From: Pantoea cypripedii
GTDB lineage: Bacteria > Pseudomonadota > Gammaproteobacteria > Enterobacterales > Enterobacteriaceae
Direction: 5' to 3'
NCBI RefSeq assembly: GCF_011395035.1
Contig: NZ_CP024768.1
Span: forward strand, 2,951,286 to 3,015,285
Length of the DNA stretch: 64,000 nucleotides
Position numbers and translations under genes: made by a program. Every line of letters begins with the position of its first letter. Positions within the stretch are counted from its first letter, which is position 1. Under the pieces are notes generated by a model, which saw only the letters and a program-made list of their open reading frames with translations, was not told the DNA's origin and did no database searches. Below are positions 1 to 9,969 of the stretch, piece after piece.

Positions 1-416
<416 letters not shown>

Positions 417-1148
417 ATGAATGAACAACCGCAGGAAAGCCGCCAGAACGTCGATCACAACGAAATTGCCAAGTTTGAGGCAGTCGCATCGCGCTGGTGG
501 GATTTAGAGGGTGAATTTAAGCCGTTACACCGCATTAATCCCCTGCGTCTTGGCTGGATTGCCCAGCACAGCCATGGTTTGTTTGGCAAGAAGGTGCTGG
601 ATGTGGGCTGCGGCGGCGGCATTCTGGCGGAAAGCATGGCGCGCGAAGGTGCAGACGTCACCGGATTAGATATGGGTGCGGAACCGCTGGAAGTGGCGCG
701 TCTGCATGCGCTGGAAAGCGGTATCAGCGTCAACTACGTGCAGCAAACGGTGGAAGATCATGCCATCAGCCATGCTGGCCAATATGACGTGGTGACCTGC
801 ATGGAGATGCTGGAGCACGTCCCGGATCCGCGTTCGGTGGTGCTGGCTTGCGCCCAGTTGGTTAAGCCTGGCGGTGAAGTGTTCTTCTCCACCATCAACC
901 GCAACCCGAAAGCCTGGCTGCTGGCGGTGTTTGGCGCCGAATATGTGATGCGCATGGTGCCGCGCGGTACCCATGACGTGAAGAAGTTTATCCGTCCGGC
1001 GGAGTTGCTGAACTGGGTGGATGAAACCCCGCTGCGTGAGCAGGGGATGATCGGTTTGCATTATAATCCGCTGACGAATCAGTTCCGGTTGGGTCGTGGC
1101 GTAGATGTAAATTATATGGTGCATACGCACCGCCAGACGGAGGTTTAG
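417..1148 (+). CDS. ubiG: Ubiquinone biosynthesis O-methyltransferase UbiG
   Basis: SAM-dependent methyltransferase that performs both O-methylations in ubiquinone biosynthesis. The 243 aa length compares with about 240 aa in E. coli. The class I methyltransferase nucleotide-binding motif is visible as [16 protein letters not shown] near residues 61-76, followed by an acidic residue in GLDMG. Later motifs include the [11 protein letters not shown] block. The ATG at 417 has a GGAG site 10 bases upstream. Neighbourhood gyrA-ubiG is conserved in enterobacteria. The usual next gene in E. coli (yfaL) is absent; a repeat-rich gap and the lsr locus follow instead. Confidence 0.96.
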   Translation: MNEQPQESRQNVDHNEIAKFEAVASRWWDLEGEFKPLHRINPLRLGWIAQHSHGLFGKKVLDVGCGGGILAESMAREGADVTGLDMGAEPLEVARLHALESGISVNYVQQTVEDHAISHAGQYDVVTCMEMLEHVPDPRSVVLACAQLVKPGGEVFFSTINRNPKAWLLAVFGAEYVMRMVPRGTHDVKKFIRPAELLNWVDETPLREQGMIGLHYNPLTNQFRLGRGVDVNYMVHTHRQTEV

Positions 1149-1703
1149 CTCCGCAGGGGTTCCGCCTGCTGGCAGCTGTCTGGCTATGAGAAGGTTCCGC
1201 CCGCCAGGCTTTAGGTAGTTTCAGGATCGCCATACAGGCGGACGGGCAAAGGTGCGATGGCGCGCACCTTTGCAATCCGCGCCCTGCGGCGTCCTCGCGC
1301 AGCGCTTCGCGCTGTTCCCTCGCTTATCACTCAGGCCGAACGGACCTCGCGGATTCGCCATCCATGGCTCATGCCGCGCTCTCGCCGCATCCATGCGGCT
1401 CGTCCTGGCCTTCCCTCTGCACTCGGCGCTGCGAATGCCGCCAACACCACCGCCTGAAAGCCCGTGCTATCTGAGTTGCGCGATAAATCGCGCCGCTACA
1501 AATAACTGCACGCTGTCGTAGCGGCGCGATTTATCGCGCAAAAAAGCCGCGAAGCGGCGAGGTAGGCGGCGCAAGGCCGGGGAATGCAAAGGGGACGGCC
1601 AGGTCCCCTTTGCTCGGTCGCCGCACCGGCGAACTGAAACTCCCTCAGCCCGTAGCGAACGAAATCACCTTTGAACTAAAAATCCCGGGCCAGCCCGTAA
1701 CCA
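1149..1703. repeat. GC-rich intergenic mosaic of inverted repeats
   Basis: This 555 bp stretch lies between ubiG and lsrG and has no convincing gene. It holds three separate inverted repeats: 11 bp arms at 1246-1256/1263-1273 (GCAAAGGTGCG), the REP pair at 1477-1540, and 11 bp arms at 1586-1596/1603-1613 (GCAAAGGGGAC). The two outer palindromes share the GCAAAGG start and bracket a 368 bp segment. Open frames here (for example 1252-1521) lack ribosome sites and give low-complexity Ala/Arg/Pro translations, so I do not call them genes. Confidence 0.7.
1477..1540. repeat. REP family 1, site A (two arms, GTAG inward)
   Basis: Two perfect 23 bp arms at 1477-1499 and 1518-1540 are reverse complements separated by 18 bp. 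Each contains the self-complementary hairpin GCGCGAT-TT-ATCGCGC with GTAG at its foot. Here the GTAG ends face each other, the opposite arrangement to sites C, D and E. Confidence 0.9.
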
Positions 1704-1994
1704 TCAAGGATATATCCCTTTAAACACCGTTTTCTTTCTGGGTTCGGTCATTAGCGCCTCCAGCGCCTCGACACAAGCCAGATAGTGCGGTGTTTTTTTA
1801 TGGGCCAGCACCGCCGCCTCATCCGCATAAGCTTCATAAATAAAAAAACGCGTCGGCACGTTGCTGTCCTGCAAAACATCAAAACGCAGGTTACCTGGCT
1901 CCTGTACCGCCCCTAAATGATTTTCGCGGAATACCTGTAAAAATTCGTCGATACTGTCGGCTTTTACATTGATTTCCACCAGAGTGACTTCCAT
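1704..1994 (-). CDS. lsrG: AI-2 processing protein LsrG
   Basis: Small antibiotic-biosynthesis-monooxygenase-fold (ABM, ferredoxin-like) protein. In E. coli it isomerises phosphorylated autoinducer-2 (P-DPD) to 3-hydroxy-2,4-pentanedione 5-phosphate in the cytoplasm. The 96 aa length equals that of E. coli LsrG, and the opening [27 protein letters not shown], and the C-terminal PRKK segment match the family. It is last in lsrACDBG, starting 11 bp after lsrB ends. In E. coli lsrF lies between lsrB and lsrG; here it is missing. Confidence 0.93.
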   Translation of the reverse strand: MEVTLVEINVKADSIDEFLQVFRENHLGAVQEPGNLRFDVLQDSNVPTRFFIYEAYADEAAVLAHKKTPHYLACVEALEALMTEPRKKTVFKGIYP

Positions 1995-2005
1995 TCACGT
2001 TCTCC

Positions 2006-3013
2006 TTAAAAATCGTAGTTGTCGATGTTGTCTTTAGTAAACACCACGCGTTCAGGCAGCAGCACAATACCGTTGCCTTTGGCTTCATAATTGTAGCCCT
2101 GTACGCTGTTGTCGGAGACCGTCACTTTGCCAACATCCGGCACCTGTAAACTGTCTCCGGGATTGAGATCGCCTTTCAGCAACTGATTCGCCACCGCAAT
2201 CGAAATCCGGCCCTGCTTCACCACATCCCACAGCCCGAACTGCTGCACCGTGCCGCGCTTCACATAAGGTCGCATCACGTTCGGGGTACTGAAACCAACA
2301 ATCGTCACATCCTTACGTCCGAGATTTTCCGCTGCCTGAGCCGCAGCCGGTAATGCGTTGGCGTCCGGCGCGATAATCGCATCCAGATCGCTCCAGGATT
2401 TCAGGATCCCCTCTGCCGTCTGCAACGACTTGGTGGCATCGTTGTAGCCATACTGCGTGGTGACAATCTCCCAGTTGGGATGATCTTTGGCGATCTTCGC
2501 TTTCGCTTCCTTCACCCATTGGTTCTGATCGGTCACCGTCGGGCTGGAATAAAAGAACGCCACCTTCGCTTTGTCCTTTTTCACCTGGCTGGCCGCCATG
2601 TCCACCAGCATGCCGCCCAGCTGCGCAGGGGTGCCCTGGTTAATATAAATTGAACGGCATTCCGGCTTAGTGTCAGAGTCCCAGGTCAGCACCTTCACGC
2701 CACGTTGCATCGCGCGTTTCAGTGCCGGGCAAAGACCATCCGGTGAAACCGCTGCCACCACGATGGCATTGTATCCCTGGTTGACGAAGTTATTGATCAT
2801 CTGTACCTGGCCGGAGACGCTCGGCTCAGTGGGGCCGTCATAGGTCACATCGACGCCCAGCGCTTTTCCGGCATCGGTCGCCCCTTTGCCGCCGCTGGTG
2901 AAATAGCCTACCCCCACCAGCTTGGGGATAAAGGCGATACGTTCGGCTGCCTGAACGCTCAGACTGGCACCGAGTACACAGCACAGAGCCAGTGATAACC
3001 GCTGCATTTTCAT
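2006..3013 (-). CDS. lsrB: AI-2 periplasmic binding protein LsrB
   Basis: Periplasmic substrate-binding protein of the Lsr ABC importer, 335 aa (about 340 in E. coli). A Sec signal peptide is visible (residues 1-22, ending SVQA-A). The periplasmic-binding-protein fold of the ribose type follows. Residues known to contact AI-2 in Salmonella LsrB appear conserved: Lys in [11 protein letters not shown], Asp in LTWDSD, Asp-Gln in VTDQNQW, and Pro/Ala in NALPAAA. This supports true LsrB rather than a generic sugar binder. It lies 5 bp after lsrD. Confidence 0.95.
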   Translation of the reverse strand: MKMQRLSLALCCVLGASLSVQAAERIAFIPKLVGVGYFTSGGKGATDAGKALGVDVTYDGPTEPSVSGQVQMINNFVNQGYNAIVVAAVSPDGLCPALKRAMQRGVKVLTWDSDTKPECRSIYINQGTPAQLGGMLVDMAASQVKKDKAKVAFFYSSPTVTDQNQWVKEAKAKIAKDHPNWEIVTTQYGYNDATKSLQTAEGILKSWSDLDAIIAPDANALPAAAQAAENLGRKDVTIVGFSTPNVMRPYVKRGTVQQFGLWDVVKQGRISIAVANQLLKGDLNPGDSLQVPDVGKVTVSDNSVQGYNYEAKGNGIVLLPERVVFTKDNIDNYDF

Positions 3014-3018
3014 GATTT

Positions 3019-4032
3019 TTACTCCTGGTAAGATGCGCGATCGCGCGTGAATCGCGCACGCAAACGCCGGCTAAGCTGGCGCACAATGCCTGGATTCAGG
3101 CTCCAGGAGCGTCCGATCACCGCAAGAATCAGCAATGCGCCGGAAAGCGCACTACTGACCTGACTCGACACTCCCACCATTTGCAAACCCTGCTGCAAAA
3201 AGCCGATGACCAGCGTGGCCAGCGCGGTGCCCAGCACCGAACCCGCCCCGCCGTAAATATTGGCACCGCCCAGCACCACGGCGGTGATCGCGGGCATTAA
3301 CAACGGCGCACCGAGATCGGCACGCGCCGAGCCGAAGTACGCACTCATCACCGCCGCCGCCAGCGCCGATGCCAGCCCAACCAGGCTGTAAAGCAGCAGC
3401 AGAGTACGGTTGACCGGCAATGCGCCATAGCGCGCCGCTCGCAGGTTCTGGCCGAGCAGAAACACATAGCGTCCGGTACGGGTGCGGTGCATCAGCAGCC
3501 AGAACAACAGGCAAAGCAGCGTAAACAGCAGCAGCGGCATCGGGATGCCAAGCGGAGCGAGATTGGCCAGATCGGTAAAGGTCGCCGGAAAATCACCGAT
3601 CCCCTCGAAGCCGGTGGCCCCGGCCAGCCCGGAAAGCAGCAGCGCACCGCCACCGTAGAGATAAAGCGTGCCAAGGGTGATCACCAGCGGGTTCACACCG
3701 GTCCACAGGATAAGCGCGCCATTGAGCCATCCACACAGGCTGCCCAGCAACAGCGTACACAGCAAAGCAACCGCTAAAGGCCAGTGACTTTGCAACATGA
3801 TACCCAGCGCAATAGCGCATAAGCCGGTCACGGCGGCAAAGGAGATGTCGATACCGCCACTGACAATCACCAGCGTCAGCGGCAAGGCGACAATGCCAAC
3901 GGTGATAAAATCGCTGGTGCTGAATAGCAGGGTGTCGATATTCAGCATGCGTGGGTTACCCCAGCCGAACAGCAGGATTTCCAGCACCAATAGCAGCGCC
4001 AGCGCGCCTTCCCAGTTCAGATAGCGCTTCAT
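3019..4032 (-). CDS. lsrD: AI-2 ABC transporter permease LsrD
   Basis: Inner-membrane permease of the ribose/AraH-type family, 337 aa (about 330 in E. coli), with about nine to ten hydrophobic segments. The cytoplasmic coupling region near [15 protein letters not shown] is typical of this permease class. It pairs with LsrC to form the AI-2 channel. The start overlaps the end of lsrC by 4 bp, implying translational coupling. The C-terminus is Arg-rich (residues 318-332). Confidence 0.93.
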   Translation of the reverse strand: MKRYLNWEGALALLLVLEILLFGWGNPRMLNIDTLLFSTSDFITVGIVALPLTLVIVSGGIDISFAAVTGLCAIALGIMLQSHWPLAVALLCTLLLGSLCGWLNGALILWTGVNPLVITLGTLYLYGGGALLLSGLAGATGFEGIGDFPATFTDLANLAPLGIPMPLLLFTLLCLLFWLLMHRTRTGRYVFLLGQNLRAARYGALPVNRTLLLLYSLVGLASALAAAVMSAYFGSARADLGAPLLMPAITAVVLGGANIYGGAGSVLGTALATLVIGFLQQGLQMVGVSSQVSSALSGALLILAVIGRSWSLNPGIVRQLSRRLRARFTRDRASYQE

Positions 4033-5072
4033 TCGGTCGCTCCCCGGCGCGAGGCCGCTGTCGGTGGGGGTTTAACAGTTTTTTTTCGTGCCGGAGGGGA
4101 TAAAAAACGGGCGTACTTTTGCCGATGCAGACGACGGGCCAGCGCCTGACGTAATCGTCCGTCAATGACCAGCACCGCCAGCAACACCAGTCCCGAGATA
4201 AAATCATTCCACCATGCGGGTAGCCTGAGCAGCACCAGCACGCTATCAATTTGCGTCAGGAACCAGGCTCCGAGTATCGCCCCTAGCAGGGTGCCAGAGC
4301 CGCCCAATAAACTGACACCGCCCAGCACACAGGCCGCGATGGCTTTCATCTCCATCCCGGTGCCGGTTTGATTGGGCACAAAACCAATTTGCGCAGCAAA
4401 CACCATCCCGGCCAGTGCCGCCAGCGCGCCGTTGGCGGTGAAGGCGAGTAAACGCACCTGATTGACCGGCACACCCAACTGGCGTGCGCCCTGCAAATTA
4501 TCGCCGGTGGCATAAAAGTTGCGACCAGCAGCAGTCTTTGCCAGGAACAACATCATCGCCAGCGCGATCAGCAGAATCATGATGCCCAGCGGTGACAACC
4601 CCGCCGCCACCGGCGCAGCCAGGGTTTTCAGTTGCTCCGGCAACCCTTCAATCCATTTGCCGCCGGTCAGCAACAACATCAGGCCGCGATACAACCCGAG
4701 GGTGCCCAGGGTGGCGACAATCGCCGGAATACGCAGCCCGGTGACCAGCACACCGTTAAACAATCCGGCTAACATGCCGGTGCCCAGCGTCGCCAGACAG
4801 GCCAGCGGCAGTGAGACTCCCTGATTCAGCAGAACGCCCAGCACCGCAGCGCACAGCCCCATGGTGGAACCGCAGGACACGTCAATATTACGCGTCAGCA
4901 GCACCAGCGTAGCGCCCATCGCCAGCAGAATGGCGATCTGCGCACTGCCAAAAATCATCCCCACTAATTGCAGGCTAACGTTCTGTCGATCCAGCAACCA
5001 CGGCAGCATAAACAGCACCAGGATCGCCAGCAGGGTGCTCAGCTCCCGATGGGTTTGCAGGTATTTCAGCAT
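4029..5072 (-). CDS. lsrC: AI-2 ABC transporter permease LsrC
   Basis: Second permease of the AI-2 importer, 347 aa (about 342 in E. coli), highly hydrophobic, with the family motif [15 protein letters not shown] near residue 255. The gene overlaps lsrD by 4 bp downstream and shares a base with the lsrA stop upstream, so lsrA, lsrC and lsrD are probably translationally coupled. The basic C-terminal tail (residues 310-347) is longer and more charged than the core needs. Confidence 0.93.
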   Translation of the reverse strand: MLKYLQTHRELSTLLAILVLFMLPWLLDRQNVSLQLVGMIFGSAQIAILLAMGATLVLLTRNIDVSCGSTMGLCAAVLGVLLNQGVSLPLACLATLGTGMLAGLFNGVLVTGLRIPAIVATLGTLGLYRGLMLLLTGGKWIEGLPEQLKTLAAPVAAGLSPLGIMILLIALAMMLFLAKTAAGRNFYATGDNLQGARQLGVPVNQVRLLAFTANGALAALAGMVFAAQIGFVPNQTGTGMEMKAIAACVLGGVSLLGGSGTLLGAILGAWFLTQIDSVLVLLRLPAWWNDFISGLVLLAVLVIDGRLRQALARRLHRQKYARFLSPPARKKTVKPPPTAASRRGATE

Positions 5073-6607
5073 CAGTATTCTCCCGCCGCCTGGGCGCTAC
5101 GTCCCCAGGCCAGCTGAATGATATTTTCCGCACTCACCGCCGCACCGGATAATTCCCCCACCAGCGCCCCCTGATGCATCACCACCACGCGATCCGCCAG
5201 CAGCGCAACCTCATCCAGATCCGAAGAGATAATGATCAGGCCGATTTGCTGCGCCACCACCGAGCGCAATAACTGATAGATATCGGCACGAGCCGCCACA
5301 TCCACCCCGCGTGTCGGTTCATCGACAATCAGGACTTTCGGTGTCGCCTCCAGGCAATTTGCCAGCAATAACTTTTGCTGATTGCCCCCAGACAAGGTGC
5401 GTGCCAGCTGGTCGTTGTGACTGAATTTGATCCCCAGCGCGCGCTGGTAGCGGGTCAGCACTGCCCTCTCCTGCTGGGGTCGCAGCCACCAGCTGCGCCG
5501 TGGCAGCGTTAATGCGGTGACATTCCACGCCAGCGGGGCATCCGGATAGAGACCGGAGGTTTGCCGGTCTTCCGGCAGATAGACCAACCCGGCGCGCAGA
5601 CGCGCTGCTGTCGGCAGCGACAGCAGATCCTGTTGCTGCAAACGCGCCGTGCCGCTGCTGGCGGTGCGTAATCCGTACAGCGTTTCCGCCAGTTCGGTGC
5701 GCCCGGCCCCGACAATGCCCGCCAGGCCAAGGATCTCTCCCGCTTTCACCTGCAACGAAATCTGACGAAAACCTTCGCCACTTAACTCATCAACCTGCAA
5801 CAGCACCTGGCCTTTTCGCTCCGCAGGCAGGTTACCCGCCTGTAACCACAGCTGCTGCTCTGCACTCAACGGGGCTTGCCGTTCGGGCGGCATCATTGCC
5901 GCCACCAGCGCGTCATCATCCAGCACGCCAATGCTGCCCTGTAGCACCACGCAGCCGTCGCGCATCACGCTAACCTGATGCGCCAGCGCCCGAATCTCCG
6001 GCAGCTTATGGGAAATAAACACCACCCCAACGCCCTGCCCGGCCAGCTGGCGCACCAGACGGAACAGACGTTCGGTTTCCACCGGGGTTAATGACGCGGT
6101 TGGCTCATCGAAAATCACCACTCTGGCGTCGCGCATCAGGCCACGCAGAATCTCCACCTGTTGCTGGTCAGCCACTGCCAGGGTACCGGCCAGCGCATCC
6201 AGCGGCAGTGCGCTGCCCATCTGGCTTAGTAAGTTTTGTAGTTTTTGGTTATCGGCCTGGGCGCGCGGCAGGCGAAACAGGATGTTCTCGCGCACCGTCA
6301 GGCTGGGGAACAACAAGGGCTCCTGCGGCACCAGGTAGATACCGCACAGGTGTGCTTTGGCAGGGGTCATTAAGGTCAGGGGCTGATTGGCGAGGGTAAG
6401 CGTGCCGCTATCAGGTTGTTCGATACCGGCAATGATTTTCATCAGCGTCGATTTGCCTGCGCCATTGCCTCCCAGCAAGGCGTGGATTTGCCCGGCATGC
6501 AGTTGAAAATCAATGCCACGTAACACCGGCACACCAGAAAACGCCTTACAGACCGCCGTGATGTGTAACAGCACGCTGGATTGCCCGTTGACCTGATCCT
6601 GCACCAT
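5072..6607 (-). CDS. lsrA: AI-2 ABC transporter ATPase LsrA
   Basis: Double ABC ATPase that powers AI-2 import. Two nucleotide-binding domains are visible: Walker [10 protein letters not shown] in the first, a second domain with GIVGAGRTE, and an LSGGNQQK signature late in the protein. A GTG at 6655 would give 527 aa. I prefer the ATG at 6607, which has a good GGGAG ribosome site and gives 511 aa, the length of E. coli LsrA. First gene of lsrACDBG, divergent from lsrR, which is expected to repress it until phospho-AI-2 accumulates. Confidence 0.93.
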   Translation of the reverse strand: MVQDQVNGQSSVLLHITAVCKAFSGVPVLRGIDFQLHAGQIHALLGGNGAGKSTLMKIIAGIEQPDSGTLTLANQPLTLMTPAKAHLCGIYLVPQEPLLFPSLTVRENILFRLPRAQADNQKLQNLLSQMGSALPLDALAGTLAVADQQQVEILRGLMRDARVVIFDEPTASLTPVETERLFRLVRQLAGQGVGVVFISHKLPEIRALAHQVSVMRDGCVVLQGSIGVLDDDALVAAMMPPERQAPLSAEQQLWLQAGNLPAERKGQVLLQVDELSGEGFRQISLQVKAGEILGLAGIVGAGRTELAETLYGLRTASSGTARLQQQDLLSLPTAARLRAGLVYLPEDRQTSGLYPDAPLAWNVTALTLPRRSWWLRPQQERAVLTRYQRALGIKFSHNDQLARTLSGGNQQKLLLANCLEATPKVLIVDEPTRGVDVAARADIYQLLRSVVAQQIGLIIISSDLDEVALLADRVVVMHQGALVGELSGAAVSAENIIQLAWGRSAQAAGEY

Positions 6608-6824
6608 TGCCGCTCCCGATGAGAACAAATGATTTTTAAATAACATTATGTTCACAATCCTGGATAAGCTTTTTCGATAAAACTCTCGCAGCGGTCACAG
6701 ATTGTTATTTCGCCAGTATGGCGCGTATGATTGTGGCTGACTTGTTGTGTGAACTGCCAGCACAGTCACATTTTCGTCAACAACCAAAACGAACAATTGA
6801 TTTACTTTTTATAAAGTGTTCATC
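6608..6824. promoter_or_regulatory. lsrA/lsrR divergent control region
   Basis: About 217 bp separate the preferred starts. It contains a 23 bp partly symmetric element at 6748-6770 (TGTGA...TCACA, 13 bp apart) and TGTTCA hexamers close to each gene start (6649-6654 and 6817-6822). SorC-type repressors such as LsrR bind long imperfect palindromes, so these are candidate operators. The TGTGA/TCACA spacing is too wide for a CRP site. Assignment is inference. Confidence 0.45.
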
Positions 6825-7796
6825 ATGAAAAGCGATCTTAGCCCGGCTACGGGTTTCACTGTGGAAAACAGTATGAGTGAAGAAGAGCTACTGGCGCGTA
6901 CCGCCTGGTTCTATTACCACGACGGACTGACACAGAACGAAATTGGTGAGCGACTCGGTCTGACTCGCCTGAAAGTGTCACGCCTGCTGGAGAAAGGACG
7001 CCAGTCCGGGGTGATTCGCGTGCAGATTAATTCGCGTTTTGAGGGATGCCTCGCACTGGAACATGCGCTGCTCGAACGCTTCAATCTGAAGCAGGTACGG
7101 GTGCTACCGCAGCTTCACGGACCGAATCTTAGCCAGCGGCTCGGGGTGGGAGCTGCCCAGATGCTGATGTCACTACTCCAGCCACAGCAGTTGCTGGGGG
7201 TAGGTTTTGGCGAGACCAGTATGAACACCCTGCAACATCTGAGCGGCTTTATTGCCTCGCAGCAGATCCGTATGGTGACGCTGTCCGGCGGCGTCGGACC
7301 TTATATGACCGGTATCGGTCAGCTGGATCCGGCTTGTGGCATCAGCATTATTCCGGCACCGCTGCGGGCTTCCAATGCCAGCGTGGCGCAAATCCTGCGT
7401 CAGGAGCGCAGCGTGCAGGACGTGATGCTGACCGCCTGCGCCGCCGATGTGGCGATTGTCGGCATCGGTGCGCTCAGCCAGAAGCGGCAGGCCACCATTT
7501 TGCGCTCGGGTTATATCAGCGAGGGTGAACAGCTGATGTATGGCCGAAAAGGCGCGGTGGGCGACATTCTTGGCTACTTTATGCGCCCCGATGGACAACT
7601 GGCGGATGCGATGCCAATCCATGACGAACTGATTGCCGTCAGTCCTGCCGAACTGGCGACGATACCTGTCGTCGTGGGGGTGGCTGGCGGCACCGAAAAA
7701 GCAGAAGCCATCATTGCCGCCCTGAAGGGGGCGCGCATTAATGCCCTGGTAACAGAAGAGGACACAGCCCGCGCGATGTTGGCGTTATTGCAGTAG
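6825..7796 (+). CDS. lsrR: Transcriptional repressor LsrR
   Basis: SorC/DeoR-type repressor of the lsr genes; phospho-AI-2 relieves repression. An N-terminal helix-turn-helix ([20 protein letters not shown], then [11 protein letters not shown]) precedes a sugar-phosphate-binding domain with [12 protein letters not shown] and [13 protein letters not shown]. The frame is open from a GTG at 6816; the ATG at 6825 gives 323 aa, near the 317 aa of E. coli. Neither start has a strong ribosome site. Followed by lsrK after 48 bp, as in E. coli. Confidence 0.93.
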   Translation: MKSDLSPATGFTVENSMSEEELLARTAWFYYHDGLTQNEIGERLGLTRLKVSRLLEKGRQSGVIRVQINSRFEGCLALEHALLERFNLKQVRVLPQLHGPNLSQRLGVGAAQMLMSLLQPQQLLGVGFGETSMNTLQHLSGFIASQQIRMVTLSGGVGPYMTGIGQLDPACGISIIPAPLRASNASVAQILRQERSVQDVMLTACAADVAIVGIGALSQKRQATILRSGYISEGEQLMYGRKGAVGDILGYFMRPDGQLADAMPIHDELIAVSPAELATIPVVVGVAGGTEKAEAIIAALKGARINALVTEEDTARAMLALLQ

Positions 7797-7844
7797 CCCT
7801 GCGGCGGGGTCGATCCGGTCAGATTTCTTACTGGAGAAACAGAG

Positions 7845-9422
7845 ATGACGCACTCGCACGCCCCGCATTTAATGGCGCTCGACGCCGGCACCGGCAGCAT
7901 TCGCGCGGTGATTTTTAACCTGCAAGGTGAGCAAATTGCCGTCGCGCAGGCCGAATGGCAGCACCTGGCGCTACCCGATGTGCCCGGTTCGATGGAGTTC
8001 GACCTGAGTAAAAACTGGCAGCTGGCCTGTCAGTGTATGCGCCAGGTCCTGCAACGGGCACAGCTCCCCGCCAGCGCCATCCGTAGTGTGGCTTGTTGTT
8101 CCATGCGCGAAGGTATCGTGTTGTATAACAAAGCCGGTGAGGCCATCTGGGCCTGTGCCAACGTTGATGCCCGCGCCAGCCGTGAAGTCAGTGAACTGAA
8201 AGAGATCCATCACGGCGAGTTCGAGCGTGAAATCTATCAATGCTCCGGGCAAACGCTGGCGCTCGGTGCCATGCCACGCCTGCTGTGGCTGGCACATCAT
8301 CGTCCTGATATCTATCGCCAGGCCGCCACCCTGACCATGATCAGCGACTGGCTGGCAAAATGCCTCAGTGGCGAGCTGGCGGTTGATCCTTCCAATGCTG
8401 GCACCACCGGGCTGCTCGATTTACGTACCCGCAACTGGCGGCCGGAGCTGCTGGAGATGGCCGGTTTACGCGGCAATATGCTGTCTCCGGTGGCGGAAAC
8501 CGGTACAGCGTTAGGTTTTGTCACCGCCGACGCGGCCGATGCCTGTGGTCTGCTACAGGGCACGGTGGTGGCGATGGGGGGCGGCGATGTACAGCTGGGC
8601 ACGCTGGGATTGGGGGTGGTCAATGCCGGAGAGACGGCGGTGCTGGGTGGCACCTTCTGGCAGCAGGTGGTGAATCTGCCGCAGCCACAGGTCGATCCGG
8701 CGATGAATATTCGCATCAATCCACATGTGATTCCCGGCATGGCGCAAGCGGAAGCCATCAGCTTTTTTACCGGCCTGACCATGCGCTGGTTCCGCGATGC
8801 CTTTTGCGGTGAGGAAAAACTGCTGGCGGAACGGCTGGGGGTCGATTGCTATAGCCTGCTGGAAGAGATGGCCGCCCGGATTCCGGCCGGATCCTGGGGG
8901 GTGATGCCGGTGTTTTCTGATGCGATGCACTTTAACAAGTGGTATCACGCCGCCCCGTCGTTCATTAATCTCTCCATCGACCCGGACCGTTGTAATAAGC
9001 AAACCCTGTTCCGGGCACTCGAAGAGAACGCCGCCATTGTTTCAGCCTGCAATCTTGATCAGGTGGCGGCGTTTTCCGGCGTGCGGGCGTCGCATCTGGT
9101 GTTTGCGGGCGGCGGTGCCAAAGGAAAGTTGTGGAGCCAAATCTTAAGCGACGTCACCGGCCTGACGGTGAAAGTGCCGCAGGTAAAAGAAGCGACAGCG
9201 CTGGGCTGTGCCATTGCGGCGGGGGTCGCTGCCGGACTTTACAGCAATCTGGCCGAGACCGGACGTGACCTGGTGCGCTGGGAACGGGAGTTCCAGCCGA
9301 ATGCGGATAATCATACGCTCTACCAGCAGCAAAAAACCGTATGGCAGCAGGTGTATGCTGACCAGCTGACGTTGGTGGATAGCGGCCTGACCACCTCCAT
9401 GTGGAAAGCACCGGGGTTGTAA
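7845..9422 (+). CDS. lsrK: Autoinducer-2 kinase LsrK
   Basis: FGGY-family kinase that phosphorylates imported AI-2 (DPD) in the cytoplasm, trapping it and producing the LsrR ligand. It is 525 aa (about 530 in E. coli). The FGGY N-terminal block [13 protein letters not shown], the phosphate-binding VLGGTFW region and the C-terminal [13 protein letters not shown] motif are visible. The ATG at 7845 has a GGAG site at 7833-7836. A cluster of family 1 REP arms begins 4 bp after the stop. Confidence 0.94.
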   Translation: MTHSHAPHLMALDAGTGSIRAVIFNLQGEQIAVAQAEWQHLALPDVPGSMEFDLSKNWQLACQCMRQVLQRAQLPASAIRSVACCSMREGIVLYNKAGEAIWACANVDARASREVSELKEIHHGEFEREIYQCSGQTLALGAMPRLLWLAHHRPDIYRQAATLTMISDWLAKCLSGELAVDPSNAGTTGLLDLRTRNWRPELLEMAGLRGNMLSPVAETGTALGFVTADAADACGLLQGTVVAMGGGDVQLGTLGLGVVNAGETAVLGGTFWQQVVNLPQPQVDPAMNIRINPHVIPGMAQAEAISFFTGLTMRWFRDAFCGEEKLLAERLGVDCYSLLEEMAARIPAGSWGVMPVFSDAMHFNKWYHAAPSFINLSIDPDRCNKQTLFRALEENAAIVSACNLDQVAAFSGVRASHLVFAGGGAKGKLWSQILSDVTGLTVKVPQVKEATALGCAIAAGVAAGLYSNLAETGRDLVRWEREFQPNADNHTLYQQQKTVWQQVYADQLTLVDSGLTTSMWKAPGL

Positions 9423-9425
9423 AAC

Positions 9426-9567
9426 CCGCGCAATAAATTGCGCCGCTACAGCCTGGTGCGACATGGCGTTAGGGTGCCAACCCCCGCACACTAATGTAGC
9501 GGCGCGATTTATCGCGCAATCCTGTGCGCGATGCAGAAAACACCCGCGCGATAAATCGCGCCGCTAC
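9426..9567. repeat. REP family 1, site B (three arms)
   Basis: Three arms in alternating orientation: a variant at 9426-9449 in which the hairpin has changed to GCGCAAT-AA-ATTGCGC-type pairing, a perfect arm at 9496-9517, and a reversed arm at 9545-9567. The variant keeps base pairing (G-to-A with C-to-T), suggesting the structure matters. Lies between lsrK and the nrdA leader. Confidence 0.88.
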
Positions 9568-9667
9568 GGGCGAGTCATAAAAAATTCATAAGCAAACTCG
9601 GAAAAGTCCGTAACGGCGTAGCGTATCCTGGCATTTTTTCACCAGAAATTTGAGTTGCCGGAGAGGA

Positions 9668-9808
9668 TTGAATAAGAAATACGCGCTCGATCAAGTTCTG
9701 AAAAAAAAAAGCATTCTGGTTGACATGATGTCGGGCCTTATAAGACAAGGCCTAAGAAATTTCGCAAAAATTACAACCCCTGCAAACATCATTTTTTCCT
9801 CTTGTTAA
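9668..9808 (+). CDS. Possible 46-aa small protein upstream of nrdA
   Basis: A TTG at 9668 follows GGAG (9660-9663) by only 4 bases and opens 46 codons ending in TAA at 9806-9808. The translation is basic at the start (MNKKYALDQVLKKKS) with an amphipathic-looking middle and a C-terminal SSC. I recognise no family. It could be a leader ORF, a real small protein or chance; the weak start codon and short spacing argue for caution. Confidence 0.22.
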   Translation: MNKKYALDQVLKKKSILVDMMSGLIRQGLRNFAKITTPANIIFSSC

Positions 9809-9862
9809 CCCGCGCTAAAATACTAAAATATGCCTCCATGTTGTTATGGTTTTACCCTTCAC

Positions 9863-9878
9863 CCCCTAGATATAGTGT
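9863..9878. promoter_or_regulatory. NrdR box
   Basis: CCCCTAGATATAGTGT, read on the other strand as ACACTATATCTAGGGG, matches most of the NrdR consensus ACACWATATATWGTGT. NrdR represses ribonucleotide reductase genes through paired boxes; the second box is not clear here (a weak candidate lies near 9819-9834). Confidence 0.6.
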
Positions 9879-9918
9879 TTATCCACAACATTATTCACAA
9901 TGAATATGCTGTGCATAA
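9879..9918. promoter_or_regulatory. DnaA boxes upstream of nrdA
   Basis: TTATCCACA at 9879-9887 is a perfect strong DnaA box. TTATTCACA at 9891-9899 is a one-mismatch copy 12 bp on, and TGTGCATAA at 9910-9918 is an inverted TTATGCACA box. DnaA control of nrdAB is established in E. coli and links dNTP supply to initiation. Confidence 0.75.
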
Positions 9919-9969
9919 ACCGGGATTTCTTTTAATTTTTGGATACTCACGCAAAGGTAAAAACGCGAC

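Larger units (their letters stand above)
9570..9969. promoter_or_regulatory. nrdA upstream control region
   Basis: A 400 bp AT-rich leader between the REP cluster and nrdA. It holds a NrdR-like box, three DnaA boxes (listed separately) and a possible 46-codon ORF. A short inverted repeat GGCCTT/AAGGCC sits near 9734-9753. Length and contents fit the heavily regulated nrdAB promoter of enterobacteria. Confidence 0.65.

Noticed and set aside
1252..1521. Overlapping ORFs of 66-89 codons in the ubiG-lsrG gap
   Set aside because: Low-complexity translations from GC-rich palindromic DNA, no ribosome site, and they run into the REP element.
1686..1697. lsr operon terminator
   Set aside because: Stem of only 5 bp with a 2-base loop; too weak to call despite T residues downstream on the minus strand.
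6608..6655. GTG start for lsrA at 6655
   Set aside because: The ATG at 6607 has a better ribosome site and gives the E. coli length.
6748..6770. CRP site in the lsr control region
   Set aside because: TGTGA and TCACA are 13 bp apart instead of 6, so it does not fit CRP.
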